Positions 11,901-22,370 of a stretch of DNA of 64,000 nt are shown here, piece after piece. How positions within the stretch are numbered: the first letter of the stretch is position 1; each line of letters begins with the position of its first letter. Source of the DNA: Rheum nobile (Eukaryota > Streptophyta > Magnoliopsida > Caryophyllales > Polygonaceae); assembly GCA_027886185.1 (NCBI GenBank), contig WOAB01000056.1, positions 7,626,001 to 7,690,000 of the forward strand. Direction: 5' to 3'. The position numbers and the translations under genes are program-made. Under the pieces are notes generated by a model. That model was given only the letters and a program-made list of their open reading frames with translations, was not told the origin of the DNA and did no database searches.

Positions 11901-13993
11901 TTACCACCTCCTATGCCAAGACGTCCATCCCGACCTACCAAACTCTCCAACACCCTCAGAGACTTTCACATAGAAGCCACACTCCCATCTCGTAAGGCAC
12001 CCCAATCATCTTCCTCGACCAATGTGGCTTCCGGTAAGGCTTTTCCTTTAGCCAATGTTATCTCTTATGACAAACTCTCTTCTCCTTATAAACACTTTGT
12101 CTCTAACATCATGCTTGAGCAAGAACCAAGGTCCTTTTTGCAGGCCAATAGGTACACCCATTGGAAGGATGCCATGGCTAAGGAAATCAAGGCTCTAGAG
12201 GACAACAATACATGGAGCCTTGTTCCACTTCCGCCACACAAACAACCCATTGGATGCAAGTGGGTGTATAAAATCAAATACAAACCCGATGGCACTATCG
12301 AGAGATATAAAGCTCGCCTCGTTGCAAAGGGTTACAACCAAATTGAAGGAGTGGATTATCAAGAGACTTTCTCCCCGGTTGCCAAACTCACTACCGTCCG
12401 AGTCCTTATTAGTGTGGCAGCCGTTCGTGGATGGCACTTACATCAACTAGATGTGAACAACACTTTTCTAAATGGCGATCTCTTTGAGGATGTTTACATG
12501 AAATTGCCACCCGGTTTTCATAGAAATGGGGAGACACGTGTTTGCAAACTCAACAAGTCCCTCTATGGCCTCAAACAAGCATCTCGTCAATGGTTTCTCA
12601 AGCTATATACCTCCCTCAAATTGGCCGGTTTTATGCAATCAAAATCTGATTACTCCCTCTTCATACGACGACGCCAAGGTACGTTTACTATCCTCTTAAT
12701 ATATGTTGATGATGTAATTGTTACGGGCACTAACTTGCAGGATATAGAAGACACGAAGCACTTCCTAGCCACACAATTCAAGCTCAAGGATATGGGTCCG
12801 CTCAAGTATTTTCTTGGCCTCGAGGTGGCACGTTCAAAGGCGGGTATTGCCCTTTCTCAACGGAAATACGCGCTCAAAATCCTAGATGACTCGGGGTTCC
12901 TTGGTGCCAAGCCAGCCTCCGTCCCACTCGACCAGAACTTAGTCCTCACCAAGGAGGATGGAGACCTCCTACTGGACCCTTCTATCTACCAACGTCTTGT
13001 AGGCCGCCTCATCTACCTTACAATCACTCGTCCGGACCTCGTCTATGCGGTGCATACGCTCAGCCAATACATGTCTGCCCCCAGAGGACCGCACCTTGCT
13101 GCTGCCCATTAGGTTTTACGCTACATCAAAGGTTCACCCGGACAAGGCATCTTCCTACCTAGCCATGGCTCTCTTCAGTTAACCGCCTACATCATTTTCT
13201 TGGGGGGTGCTCCTATCTCATGGAAAACAAGGAAGCAAGGCACCGTCTCTCGGTCCAGCGCCAAAGCCGAATACCGCGCAATGGCAATTACATGTTGTGA
13301 GTTGACATGGCTACGCACACTCTTGCAAGACCTTAACATCGTTCACAACAAACCTGCTGAACTGCATTGCGATAACAAGGCAGCCATTCACATCGCTTCC
13401 AACCCGGTTTTCCATGAACGCACAAAACACATTGAAATCGATTGCCATGTCATCCGAGAGAAAATTCAACAAGGTCATATCCGGACAGCTCACATACGCA
13501 CACATGATCAACCCGCGGATTTATTCACAAAGCCCCTCGGTCCGTCCAACTTCTTTAGTCTTTTATCCAAGTTGACTGTCATCAACATACACTCTACTTG
13601 AGGGGGAGTATTAACACATATAACCTGTTTTTCCATCATTAGTTTAAGCCTTCCTTTTACCTCAGATTTTGTATCTTTATTAGGCAGTAGTATCTTTAGC
13701 ATTAGCCTAATTCATGGGCTGATTTACCTTATGACCGTTGGTATGTATGGTATATATATTGTACTCTCTGCTGATGTATAATCAATTTTAATTAATAATA
13801 CAGAAAATCAATTCTTTGATTCTCCAATTACATGTTCTATAGACTCTACGTACGTGGACTAACAAGTTGTAAGTTATGATATATCTGACATGTATAGGTT
13901 AGTACGAAAGCTGATTTAGGTCTTGCAGATGCATATATCAATGGAGATTTTTCACTTGTAGATAAAAATGAAGGCCTTGTGGACCTCATCATG
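2867..13993 (+). CDS. Plant cyclopropane-fatty-acid synthase, partial gene (7 exons, flavin domain only)
   Basis: Seven exons (2867-3014, 3708-3834, 4924-5110, 5342-5370, 5568-5716, 8718-8820, 13898-13993) have GT-AG borders and join in one frame with no stop. The product matches plant cyclopropane-fatty-acyl-phospholipid synthases, enzymes that add a methylene group from S-adenosylmethionine to unsaturated acyl chains. Diagnostic blocks are GAFHCVC/SDIFLHQDK, AWSATNFLASS, TYWLNLMQ, KRGIWFCGTYQG, GFHEEGLK, TRFLGRFISAG, NPQFYWK and KADLGLADAYINGDFS. These belong to the N-terminal FAD/amine-oxidase-like half and the linker. The C-terminal methyltransferase half is not seen, nor are the first exons; the upstream flank is LINE and LTR debris and the downstream flank an Athila-like fragment. 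Introns five and six carry transposons. It may be a truncated gene or a decaying duplicate whose frame is still intact. Confidence 0.82.
3213..3404. mobile_element. Diverged second copy of the 192-bp LTR, in intron 1
   Basis: It aligns end to end with 2091-2282. Shared blocks include a CCCACAT/CTCACAT start region, TATATAAG-like and TTATTGTCAATTG/TTATCGCCAATTG segments, GACTTATGTA/GGCTTATGTA, and the end CTTTCACA. Both copies are 192 bp. No convincing target duplication is visible here, and divergence is higher than for the copy in the LINE. It lies in the first visible intron of the synthase gene. Confidence 0.6.
3835..4923. repeat. Intron 2 with a CCGG-rich hAT-like repeat (about 4066-4470)
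   Basis: This is an intron of the synthase gene. Inside it two GC-richer arms, about 4066-4200 and 4379-4470, are full of CCGGT/ACCGG words and surround an A+T-rich centre. The left arm begins near ATCGGGTCCGATAACCGG; the right arm read backwards begins ATCCGGTCTAGATTGG, so the arms are loosely inverted. That resembles non-autonomous hAT elements, but I could not fix ends or a target duplication. The rest of the intron shows no feature. Confidence 0.35.
5407..5511. mobile_element. 105-bp MITE with TTA target duplication, in intron 4
   Basis: The sequence folds almost end to end: TAAGGCATCAAAATACAT pairs with ATGTATTTTAATGCCTTA, and TTGGATC near the left end pairs with GATCCAA near the right. 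It is flanked by TTA at 5404-5406 and 5512-5514, the 3-bp duplication of PIF/Harbinger (Tourist-like) elements. It has no coding capacity and lies in the intron between exons 4 and 5. Confidence 0.65.
5915..5960. repeat. (AT)n microsatellite
   Basis: Uninterrupted AT dinucleotides of about 46 bp in intron 5 of the synthase gene, just upstream of the Pack-MULE-like element. Confidence 0.9.
6365..7043 (+). pseudogene. Captured DIM1-like rRNA adenine dimethyltransferase fragment, interrupted
   Basis: After a pyrimidine-rich tract and a CAG acceptor (6361-6364) the frame reads GIKSTDVILEIGPG, then LLEAGKSMIAVEVDP, ending MALEL. These are motif I and II regions of DIM1, the nucleolar enzyme that dimethylates adenines of 18S rRNA. 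The family's GPGTGN loop is shortened here to GPG, removing SAM-contact residues. The fragment resumes at about 7004 with QRRF and, one base out of frame, TPFSNHLK before a GT donor at 7044. The middle 508 bp come from another gene. Because intron borders are kept, it was copied from genomic DNA rather than mRNA. Confidence 0.7.
6488..6994 (+). pseudogene. Captured patatin-like phospholipase (pPLAIII type) fragment
   Basis: Two blocks of one patatin-like acyl hydrolase are joined with the middle missing. The first (about 6495-6675) reads LYSAREAVAFL and GKLDGVFPHRRRFSGK, then VLTLKDTCK. The second (about 6735-6853) reads VDIALNGVSETVDQLL and GNAFCWNRADYVRIQ, followed by an intron 6854-6942 and AYGTEGATEDEVMKEKGVE. 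This matches the plant pPLAIII branch, lipid acyl hydrolases acting on phospho- and galactolipids. The catalytic region is not included, so no activity is expected. It sits inside the DIM1 fragment between two copies of TCGAGCTCC. Confidence 0.72.
7095..7257. mobile_element. 163-bp Tourist-like MITE inside the Pack-MULE
   Basis: Ends GGGTACGTTCGGC and, reversed, GGCTTCGTTCGGC (11 of 13 match). It is flanked by TAA at 7092-7094 and 7258-7260. The interior is a near-palindrome around GAAGCAATTGCTTC. It is non-coding and inserted after capture of the gene fragments. Confidence 0.65.
7515..8260. repeat. Dispersed GATATTC array in the Pack-MULE-like element
   Basis: I count 23 exact GATATTC words (two as GAATATC) in about 750 bp, usually continued by AT or AC and often preceded by GTGAT or linked by TGTAATTGGGTGGT-like spacers. 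Spacing is irregular (mostly 14-60 bp), so this is not a simple tandem repeat. No reading frame is supported. Confidence 0.75.
8938..9170 (+). repeat. 5' LTR of the intronic Copia element
   Basis: 233 bp, identical to 13609-13841 except one T/C difference near 8961. It begins TATTAACAC and ends TTCTATA. The promoter is presumably here, but I see no certain TATA box apart from the TATATATATTG stretch near 9081. Confidence 0.93.
9222..13601 (+). pseudogene. Copia gag-pol polyprotein with one nonsense codon and an RNase H deletion
   Basis: One frame encodes, in order: gag; two CCHC knuckles (CSKCNLTNHNTQQC from residue 253, and CTFCNFKGHTVEYC); protease DSGA (D384); a GAG-pre-integrase VWHQRVGHPS; integrase with HMDIWGG (D566), IRSDNG (D629) and NGVAERKH (E662); reverse transcriptase with KWVYKIKYKPDG and YVDD (D1163, D1164); and RNase H to the end at 13601. 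A TAG at 13110-13112 sits where the family has Trp (H-W-x-A). About 25-30 residues of RNase H (the CDSDWA region) are missing in frame between LTAY and FLGG. Everything else is open, so the break is recent. Confidence 0.93.
13609..13841 (+). repeat. 3' LTR of the intronic Copia element
   Basis: 233 bp, starting directly after the purine tract at 13600-13608 and followed by the GACTC duplication. It is nearly identical to the 5' LTR. Confidence 0.93.
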
Positions 13994-14264
13994 GTAAGAG
14001 ATTAAGTATAATGCTCTTGATAGACTTGTCACTTATACATGCTCAATTCGTAATTATTTGTGTTAGTTAGGATTAATTAGGGTGATTATAATTAGTGCAT
14101 TCCAACTATACTATATAGAGCTCTTTTAGGCTAGCTTCATTTATTCTACTCATGCAACATGCATGCAATAAGATAACTCCATATCTTGCTTCATTTTATG
14201 AATTAACTCATTGCATGATCAGTTCTACAACAATATATTTGTTCATAAAACTCACATCACTCTT
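13994..14264. other. Sequence after exon 7, probably intron
   Basis: It begins with a good donor (ATG|GTAAGAG) and is A+T-rich. I see no further synthase exon before the Athila-like fragment starts. Confidence 0.4.
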
Positions 14265-15484
14265 GACCAATTATTACCCCAACCTAATGATGGTCCAAGC
14301 CACCTGCTTATTACCTAAGCCGCCCTTTCGGGTTTTCGACTTATCCCAGAATTTCTATTTTTGCATTTTTTTCAAATTTTTGGCTTTTTCTCTTTATTCA
14401 TTTTTCTCCTCAACGACGTAGCAAGTATAAAACCCTCCACAATGCTTAAACATTGCATTGTCCTCAATGTAATGAAAGACAAAAGAATAGAAGCACAGGG
14501 AAAAGCAAAAAAATAACTCACAAACGTCGCCAAGCTTGCTTGGACACTTCCCTTGTTGTTGTCGGTCTTCTCAGTATATGCCCAGGTCTTTGGTGTTGGG
14601 TGGGTGTCTTCATCACTTCAGCATCTTCTTCTACCGTGCAATCAAAGGGAACCACTTTGGTGAGTAGTGGTAAAACAATGATATTAGGGTTGCACGGCCT
14701 TCTAGGAACACAGGGCGGAGCCCAGATGTAATCATGGTGTGGGCTCTAGTGTTCCTCCTCCTCAGCTGTCAATTGTAGGGCTATCATCGTTGCCAAAAAA
14801 ATGTGGGGCGAATGTCTCCTCCTTGACAGCATGATGCGCACCTTCTCCATGGGGAACTCTGGACAGTTGGCCTTCGATAGAACTTTTTTTTTTAACTCAC
14901 CGTTTAAGGTTTTTTCGAGGAGTTTATTAGTGCAGGGATAAGAAGACTTACATTGGTGGTAAACACCTTCTTCAATAGGCATGGGTCTCTTCCCTACAGG
15001 TTAGTCGGAAACATAAAACAAGAACAAAAACAAAGCAAAAACACACTAAAGAAAAATGCAAAAACAAAGAAAGAAAAACAAGAAAAGAAAAGCATACCTC
15101 GGGTTGCCTCCCGGATATCGCCTTAGTTATTGTCATGGCTTGACATCCTGCTCATTCTCAACTTGGGTTACTCACAACAACCAAACTCCTGGGGCCTGGA
15201 TCAGGGGGGTGCCTCTTTGGGTGCTCCATGTTGAGCATTGCCCCCAGTCTCTTGTACTTCGTGGTGGGTGGACTGTTGCGCATATCCATGAATGCACTTG
15301 CCATCTTCAGAATTGGCTTACCCAACATCTCAAGGGCTGCATGTTTGTCCTGCCCCGTATCCAACGTGTAGAAATCCGCCATTTGTATCAAGGCCTCCTT
15401 CTTGTGCTTCCCCTTTGGTTTCTTTTTAATCTTACCCAGCGCCCTTAAAAGTTCTGTGTAGCACGTGGCGCTGTTTGCTAAATG
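14265..15484 (-). mobile_element. Inverted Athila-like Gypsy fragment (3' region plus protease remnant)
   Basis: Read on the minus strand: a protease-end remnant (15391-15158) with ADFYTLDTGQDKHAALEMLG, equivalent to the ADFYVLNMEHDKHAAPILLG stretch of the complete Athila copies in this window; then GGGAGGCAACCCGAG near 15098-15112, equivalent to the post-pol GGGAGGCAACCCGAT of those copies; then non-coding DNA with an ATTGAGGACAATG box near 14450-14475 and one CCCGAAAGGG hairpin (14313-14350). RT, RNase H and integrase are deleted. The fragment continues at 22371-22778 beyond the nested Gypsy element. Confidence 0.7.
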
Positions 15485-17894
15485 TGTAACACCCCGTAAT
15501 TTTTAAGGGTATTTTGAATTATTTTTAAATTTTTCTTATGCCCGTTTTGCTAGACGGATTTAATTCAGTGAGTCTCGGACCTTCTGAAAAGGGGTCTGAG
15601 TTCTGTAAAATTTTCCGAGCATTATATAATACAGTTGAGGTGTTTTCGGGGTTAATGTATCGTTAATGTACGAATATATTTAACCCAGAGTTAAGAAATT
15701 TAATCCGAACCAAGTTCGGATAAGAATTAACGAAGTCGGCCTAAAACCGCGACTCACCGCGACCTGACGCGATCAACCGCAATTCACCACGATCGGCCGC
15801 GCTCGCGGTAATGCCTTTTGCTGAGCAGTGTCGTCTTCCTCGCGAGGCGGTTACTGTAGCGCCTCTGTTTTCTCTGTTTTTGGGCAGGCCAAGTGGCTCA
15901 TTTGCCTTGTCCCCTTGTCCCCTCCCTTGTTCCCTCAGATGAAGCTCGGATTGGGCTATAAAAGGAGGTGAAACCCGGAGCTAAGAAGCTCTTCTTCATC
16001 CTCTTCTTTCTTCCTCTGTTTTTCTGTCCACCATTGTTGAGCAAGTTTTGAGCTTTGTTGGGTGAGAATTCGAGATCCCTTTGAGTGTTAGAAAGGTGCT
16101 CTTGAGTGTTGTGAGAAGCTTTGAGGTGTTGGGAGATCGAACCATAGACAAATCGAAGGCAAACAAATCGGTTTGGGTAAGAAATTCTCCATGGGAGCTG
16201 TCGAGCTTCGCCACTGTCAGGCCACACGAAAACCGCGACTCGCCGCGACTCGCCGCGATCGCGGTATTTGCGTCCGAAGTTGTGTGTCTTGTGGTTTAGC
16301 TTTGGGCTTGGCTCGTTTCCTTTGATTTCTTCTTGTATTCTTTTAGATTCATATATAAGTATATTGAATCTAACTTAGGGTCTTGTTATGGGCCATTTCT
16401 TAGGGATTTATTATCCAAGATTTGCTCCAGTTTCAGATCCAGGAGCCCGTTGTCTCTAAGCTTTGCTTAAGCTTCTGCGGATTTAGGCAAGTGGCGGTTC
16501 GCTCTTGCTCATCATTCCATACTTTCATTAATTATCAATTGTTTGTTGTTAATTAATTTGGGATGATTTCTTGTTTATGTTGGGAACAGTTTTGATCAAT
16601 TATTTGATAAAAGAAGTGTTGTTATAATAGGTTGTATATTGCTAGATACAGCGCTATTATGTTCATAATGGTTTTGTTGTGGATTTTAAAGGTGAAATTC
16701 ATATAAAAAGATTATAATGGGTTACATATACTGTTAGTAGCAACGCTATTTTGATATATATATATATATAGATTGTTAGATCTATGATGTTGGCCTTGAT
16801 GGCTTTGATTTGATATGATGTTGACTGTGTTGAATTGTTTAGTTAGCACGAGTATTCGTAGGGACGATGGATGGAGGTCCAGTCGTTTCTTGATAATTAA
16901 ATTGAGAAAAGGGCATTGAGACCCTAATACCATTGGTGAGTCATGACTAGCCTCTATACTCGGGTATAGAGGTGGTGCACTTAGCTAGTATCACAAATCT
17001 AGGGAGTATTCCCAAGGATCTCTCGTCTCGGGACGAGCAGATCATAAAAGTTTATAACGTGATGTGTGTGTGTGTTGACATTTAATAAGATACGTGCCAT
17101 GAGTATGCACATAATGAAAATGCCTTGACCTTAATATAAAGTGCCGTATGAGTAAGCACTTATTTAAAATGTTTGGCGAGTATTGCAGCTAGGCGCTAGT
17201 GTAGCTAGGGAAGCTCGTCTTAGTTGTAGATCGCTCGAATGCGATACTGTGATTCTGTGATTGTGTGTATATTATAAATTAAGTTTCCCAACATTTGTCA
17301 TTGTTTCCTTTAAGGCTCATTTCATTTGGAGTCTTCTTTTGGGATTAATTGCTGTGAGACTCGGTCTCCAGAATCTTCTCTTGTTCATGCTGTTTTATAT
17401 ATTCTAGTAGGAGTATGATGGTTGACTAGCGTACTCGGTTATTATTCGAGGAACGATGAGTCTAACCTAATACGGCTGCTTTGAACCACTCTGCTTTGTA
17501 CCCTTGCGTAGTCTTTCATTAGACTGACCAACCGTTATATTCCTTGCATGGTTGGCTGGTGTCATCCGTCCGATTCGGCACATCAGGTATGTTGCAGATC
17601 TAAGAAGGCTAGAACGACTATGAAGATGAACGGTGTTTTGTTTTCGACAAGTTGTTTTATCGCTTTGTATTTAAAAGATTTCCGCTGTGCTATTTTGTAT
17701 TTCTGATGAAATTGGGTCGTTTTAGGAATCGTGTAATTCCGCGACCATGTGGTTTAATAAAAGTTATGATTTTAGTATTGTAACTGTGTTTTAAGTCAGT
17801 TATGACGTCGGAAAAGCCTGGGTGACTTTGGGGTTTATGTCCGGGGTCATCGGCAGTAGCGCTTTCAAATGGGGTTAAATGTGGGGGTGTTACA
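15485..17894 (+). repeat. 5' LTR of the gag-only Gypsy element
   Basis: A TATA box (CTATAAAAGG) lies at 15956-15965. A cluster of CCGCG-rich motifs lies upstream (15748-15815) and a second downstream (16227-16268). Blocks at 16843-16862, 16975-16994 and 17544-17570 are shared with the other Gypsy LTRs of the window. A (TA)n run lies near 16752-16770. Confidence 0.93.
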
Positions 17895-18272
17895 GTAATG
17901 GTATCAGAGCTAAAATGTTTTCCAAGAGCTCTGAATTTTTCAAATAAAAAGCCGTTCATAGTCGTGCCTTCTACAGTATGATACGGAAGTTTGCTTCTGT
18001 GTCTAGAAAGACTAAGATTCTCTGTTTGTCACCCGTAGTTAGGGGTGCATTCTGTTCTCTTTAGAAGGACTCGGAAGAAGTCAAGGTGGTTTTGCCATCT
18101 CCAGTTAGACTTGAGTTTTCAGTTCTCTTGTCAGGATTTGAGGTTGTAGAACCTAAGTATTCCAGTTTGGTGTTCATCTAGGAACGTTACCAAGTTGATC
18201 TATTCCAAGTGACTTTATCATGATAAGTATTATGGAAAAGATATTAATACTTGGGATTTGATCGGTAAACAG

Positions 18273-19598
18273 ATGGTGAATACAAGGAATACCATACGCG
18301 CTAGTGCTGGGCCAAGCAATCCAAGGCCAATCATAAGGGACGACCTGAACCGTGTAGAAGAACACGAGTCAATGTCATAGAATAATCCAGGAGGCAATGG
18401 CCAAGCTACGGCCAACGCACCAGTAGTTTTTGATGCAGCAGCTGTTACAGCTATTCGGGAGATAATGATGCAAGTACTCGCCGAGGCTAGGCAACCTGCC
18501 GCACCACAGGAACAAGCTGTGCCGATTCCCCCAGTGGTTCCTAGATTTGAGGAGCCAGCTGTTTATGTACACAGAGAAGAAGCGGTCAGGAATAGGGGTG
18601 ATTATGGTCGAGTGTTGAAGACCATTACCTCTTTGAGACCTGACCATTATGATGGAAAAGGAGAGCCAGTTAGAGCGGCTCATTGGTTTTCCCACATGGA
18701 GCGGTTGTTCCGTAATGTGGATTGCACCGAAGCTGAGAAAGTGCAGATCGCTTCTCTTCAATTAAAAGAAGAAGCTAGCGAATGGTGGGAGAACACTGGG
18801 TTGGCTGATCGAGTTGATTTGAACTGGGCCATGTTCAAGACAAAGATGATGGACCGTTTCTTTTCCCGAGCAATGAGGGACGAGAAGCACAAGGAGTTTA
18901 TGCATCCTGAGACGGAGGGATTGAAAGTCGCTGAGCTTGCGACTAAGTTCAATCATTTGTTGCAATACGCTGGGTCGGATGTAACCAGCGAGGAGCAGAA
19001 GATCTGGCACTTCCATGAGTGGATGGGTCCAGATATTAAGTCACTGATGGTGCGTCACGGATGTTCTACTTTGGAGTAGTACGTGGATGCAGCCTACAAA
19101 CTGGAAGTGACTCTAGAGGAGTCAACCAAGAAGAGGAATCACCAGAAGTCAATGCAAGATCAATCTCAGGCGAGCGGATTTAAATGTCCTGCGCCACCGT
19201 CTAACTTTGCTAAGTCAAGCAAGGCAAGGACAGAGTTGACTCAAGGAGGGTCGACACAACGATCGGGTCAGGACCAGAGTCCGATTCGGTGTTACAATTG
19301 TGGTGCCGTTGGGCATAAGAACAGTATGTGTCAGAACGAAAAGAAGACATGCTTTGGTTGTGGGAAGTTTGGACACTTGCAGAAGTTCTGTTGGCTGGAA
19401 AAGCAAAGAAGATCTGAGTTTCAGCAAGGGTCTGCTATTCAGAGTAACCGGCCTGAGTATAAACCGGTAGAGGCTCCAAGTCCTTCGATGCAGACGACTG
19501 CGCAGAATAAAGGGAAGGCCCCAGTAGCTTCTGGAAGTCATGGTCAACGTCTTTACGTGATACGTGAGGCAGATGGGCCTGATGTTCCATTTGCTTAA
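18273..19598 (+). pseudogene. Gypsy (Tekay/Del-like) gag with two stops
   Basis: One frame of 442 codons from ATG 18273, which gives MVNTRNTIRA as in the related inverted element. It contains the retrotransposon gag domain (FSHMERLFRNVDCTEAEKV, EASEWWENTG, RFFSRAMRDEKHKEF) and two CCHC knuckles (CYNCGAVGHKNSMC and CFGCGKFGHLQKFC). Stops are TAG at 18378 and TAG at 19077; the second is Gln in the relative (LEQYVDAAYK). The frame ends shortly after READGPDVP, at the gag-protease border. Despite ~99% identical LTRs, gag is not intact, so even gag may be supplied in trans. Confidence 0.88.
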
Positions 19599-19959
19599 AG
19601 CTTCTACTTTTGTTGTAGGTTGTAGATTTGGGTGTTACCCAGTCTTTTGATTTGAATGGTTGTGTTAGTAAGTTTAAGAACGCAGCAAGGTTGTAAAACT
19701 TTTGTTGTAAATATTCTTGCTAATATAAATATTTGGTTTGAACCAAGCGTTTGTCAGATGTCTCGATTACCATTCAGGGTGAAGTTTGAGACAACTGCAT
19801 AGCAAGGTGGTACCTTTGGTACAAGTTTTGTGCTCCAAGTTAGAAACCGAAGAGGTTACTTGGGAGACTGAGACGGGTGTACTTAGATACTTTCTCTACT
19901 TGTTGTCGGCCTTGATAATGCAAGTTTCGGGGTCGAAACTTAAAATAAGGGGGTAGTAA

Positions 19960-22370
19960 TGTAACACCCCGTAATTTTTAAGGGTATTTTGAATTATTTT
20001 TAAATTTTTCTTATGCCCGTTTTGCTAGACGGATTTAATTCAGTGAGTCTCGGACCTTCTGAAAAGGGGTCTGAGCTCTGTAAAATTTTCCGAGCATTAT
20101 ATAATACAGTTGAGGTGTTTTCGGGGTTAATGTATCGTTAATGTACGAATATATTTAACCCGGAGTTAAGAAATTTAATCCGAACCAAGTTCGGATAAGA
20201 ATTAACGAAGTCGGCCTAAAACCGCGACTCACCGCGACCTGACGCGATCAACCGCGATTCACCGCGATCGGCCGCGCTCGCGGTAATGCCTTTTGCTGAG
20301 CAGTGTCGTCTTCCTCGCGAGGCGGTTACTGTAACGCCTCTGTTTTCTCTGTTTTTGGGCAGGCCAAGTGGCTCATTTGCCTTGTCCCCTTGTCCCCTCC
20401 CTTGTTCCCTCAGATGAAGCTCGGATTGGGCTATAAAAGGAGGTGAAACCCGGAGATAAGAAGCTCTTCTTCATCCTCTTTTATTCTTCCTCTGTTTTTT
20501 CTGTCCACCATTGTTGAGCAAGTTTTGAGCTTTGTTGGGTGAGAATTCGAGATCCCTTTGAGTGTTAGAAAGGTGCTCTTGAGTGTTGTGAGAAGCTTTG
20601 AGGTGTTGGGAGATCGAACCATAGACAAATCGAAGGCAAACAAATCGGTTTGGGTAAGAAATTCTCCATGGGAGCTGTCGAGCTTCGCCACTGTCAGGCC
20701 ACACGAAAACCGCGACTCGCCGCGACTCGCCGCGATCGCGGTATTTGCGTCCGAAGTTGTGTGTCTTGTGGTTTAGCTTTGGGCTTGGCTCGTTTCCTTT
20801 GATTTCTTCTTGTATTCTTTTAGATTCATATATAAGTATATTGAATCTAACTTAGGGTCTTGTTATGGGCCATTTCTTAGGGATTTATTATCCAAGATTT
20901 GCTCCAGTTTCAGATCCAGGAGCCCGTTGTCTCTAAGCTTTGCTTAAGCTTCTGCGGATTTAGGCAAGTGGCGGTTCGCTCTTGCTCATCATTCCATACT
21001 TTCATTAATTATCAATTGTTTGTTGTTAATTAATTTGGGATGATTTCTTGTTTATGTTGGGAACAGTTTTGATCAATTATTTGATAAAAGAAGTGTTGTT
21101 ATAATAGGTTGTATATTGCTAGATACAGCGCTATTATGTTCATAATGGTTTTGTTGTGGATTTTAAAGGTGAAATTCATATAAAAAGATTATAATGGGTT
21201 ACATATACTGTTAGTAGCAACGCTATTTTGATATATATATATATAGATTGTTAGATCTATGATGTTGGCCTTGATGGCTTTGATTTGATATGATGTTGAC
21301 TGTGTTGAATTGTTTAGTTAGCACGAGTATTCGTAGGGACGATGGATGGAGGTCCAGTCGTTTCTTGATAATTAAATTGAGAAAAGGGCATTGAGACCCT
21401 AATACCATTGGTGAGTCATGACTAGCCTCTATACTCGGGTATAGAGGTGGTGCACTTAGCTAGTATCACAAATCTAGGGAGTATTCCCAAGGATCTCTCG
21501 TCTCGGGACGAGCAGATCATAAAAGTTTATAACGTGATGTGTGTGTGTGTTGACATTTAATAAGATACGTGCCATGAGTATGCACATAATGAAAATGCCT
21601 TGACCTTAATATAAAGTGCCGTATGAGTAAGCACTTATTTAAAATGTTTGGCGAGTATTGCAGCTAGGCGCTAGTGCAGCTAGGAAAGCTCGTCTTAGTT
21701 GTAGATCGCTCGAATGCGATACTGTGATTCTGTGATTGTGTGTATATTATAAATTAAGTTTCCCAACATTTGTCATTGTTTCCTTTAAGGCTCATTTCAT
21801 TTGGAGTCTTCTTTTGGGATTAATTGCTGTGAGACTCGGTCTCTAGAATCTTCTCTTGTTCATGCTGTTTTATATATTCTAGTAGGAGTATGATGGTTGA
21901 CTAGCGTACTCGGTTATTATTCGAGGAACGATGAGTCTAACCTAATACGGCTGCTTCGAACCACTCTGCTTTGTACCCTTGCGTAGTCTTTCATTAGACT
22001 GACCAACCGTTATATTCCTTGCATGGTTGGCTGGTGTCATCCGTCCGATTCGGCACATTAGGTATGTTGCAGATCTAAGAAGGCTAGAACGACTATGAAG
22101 ATGAACGGTGTTTTGTTTTCGACAAGTTGTTTTGTCGCTTTGTATTTAAAAGATTTCCGCTGTGCTATTTTGTATTTCTGATGAAATTGGGTCGTTTTAG
22201 GAATCGTGTAATTCCGCGACCATGTGGTTTAATAAAAGTTATGATTTTAGTATTGTAACTGTGTTTTAAGTCAGTTATGACGTCGGAAAAGCCTGGGGTG
22301 ACTTCGGGGTTTACGTCCGGGGTCATCGGCAGTAGCGCTTTCAAATGGGGTTAAATTTGGGGGTGTTACA
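19960..22370 (+). repeat. 3' LTR of the gag-only Gypsy element
   Basis: 2411 bp, TATA box at 20431-20440, same motif clusters as the 5' LTR. Differences from it are scattered single bases and a shorter (TA)n run. Confidence 0.93.

Larger units (their letters stand above)
8938..13841 (+). mobile_element. Copia LTR retrotransposon in intron 6 of the synthase gene
   Basis: Complete element with 233-bp LTRs (8938-9170 and 13609-13841) that differ at one position, and a 5-bp duplication GACTC (8933-8937, 13842-13846). The LTR termini are TA...TA rather than TG...CA. A Met-tRNA type primer site (TGGTATCAGC, 9171-9180) follows the left LTR, and a purine tract (GAGGGGGAG) precedes the right one. One open frame from 9222 to 13601 is broken by a single stop and has an internal deletion in RNase H. 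It is young but not self-sufficient. Its orientation is the same as the host gene. Confidence 0.95.
15485..22370 (+). mobile_element. Gag-only non-autonomous Ty3/Gypsy element (6.9 kb)
   Basis: LTRs of 2410 bp (15485-17894) and 2411 bp (19960-22370) are about 99% identical, with TGTAACACCCC...GGGTGTTACA termini. The target duplication AAATG lies at 15480-15484 and 22371-22375. A Met-tRNA primer site TGGTATCAGAGC lies at 17899-17910, and a purine tract AAAATAAGGGGG ends near 19952. The internal region is only about 2.07 kb. It holds gag, then short remnants of protease (TKRLSDVSITIQG near 19743-19780) and of the extreme pol C terminus (EEVTWETE near 19850). Protease to integrase are deleted, so mobility would depend on proteins from a relative such as the inverted Tekay-like element at 22779-29050. 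Confidence 0.93.

Noticed and set aside
14453..15448. Short plus-strand frames of 90-130 codons
   Set aside because: They are in the inverted Athila-like fragment, antisense to its protease remnant or in its non-coding 3' region.
17899..17910. Possible tRNA gene remnant
   Set aside because: The 12 bases are a retrotransposon primer binding site directly after an LTR; no cloverleaf is present.
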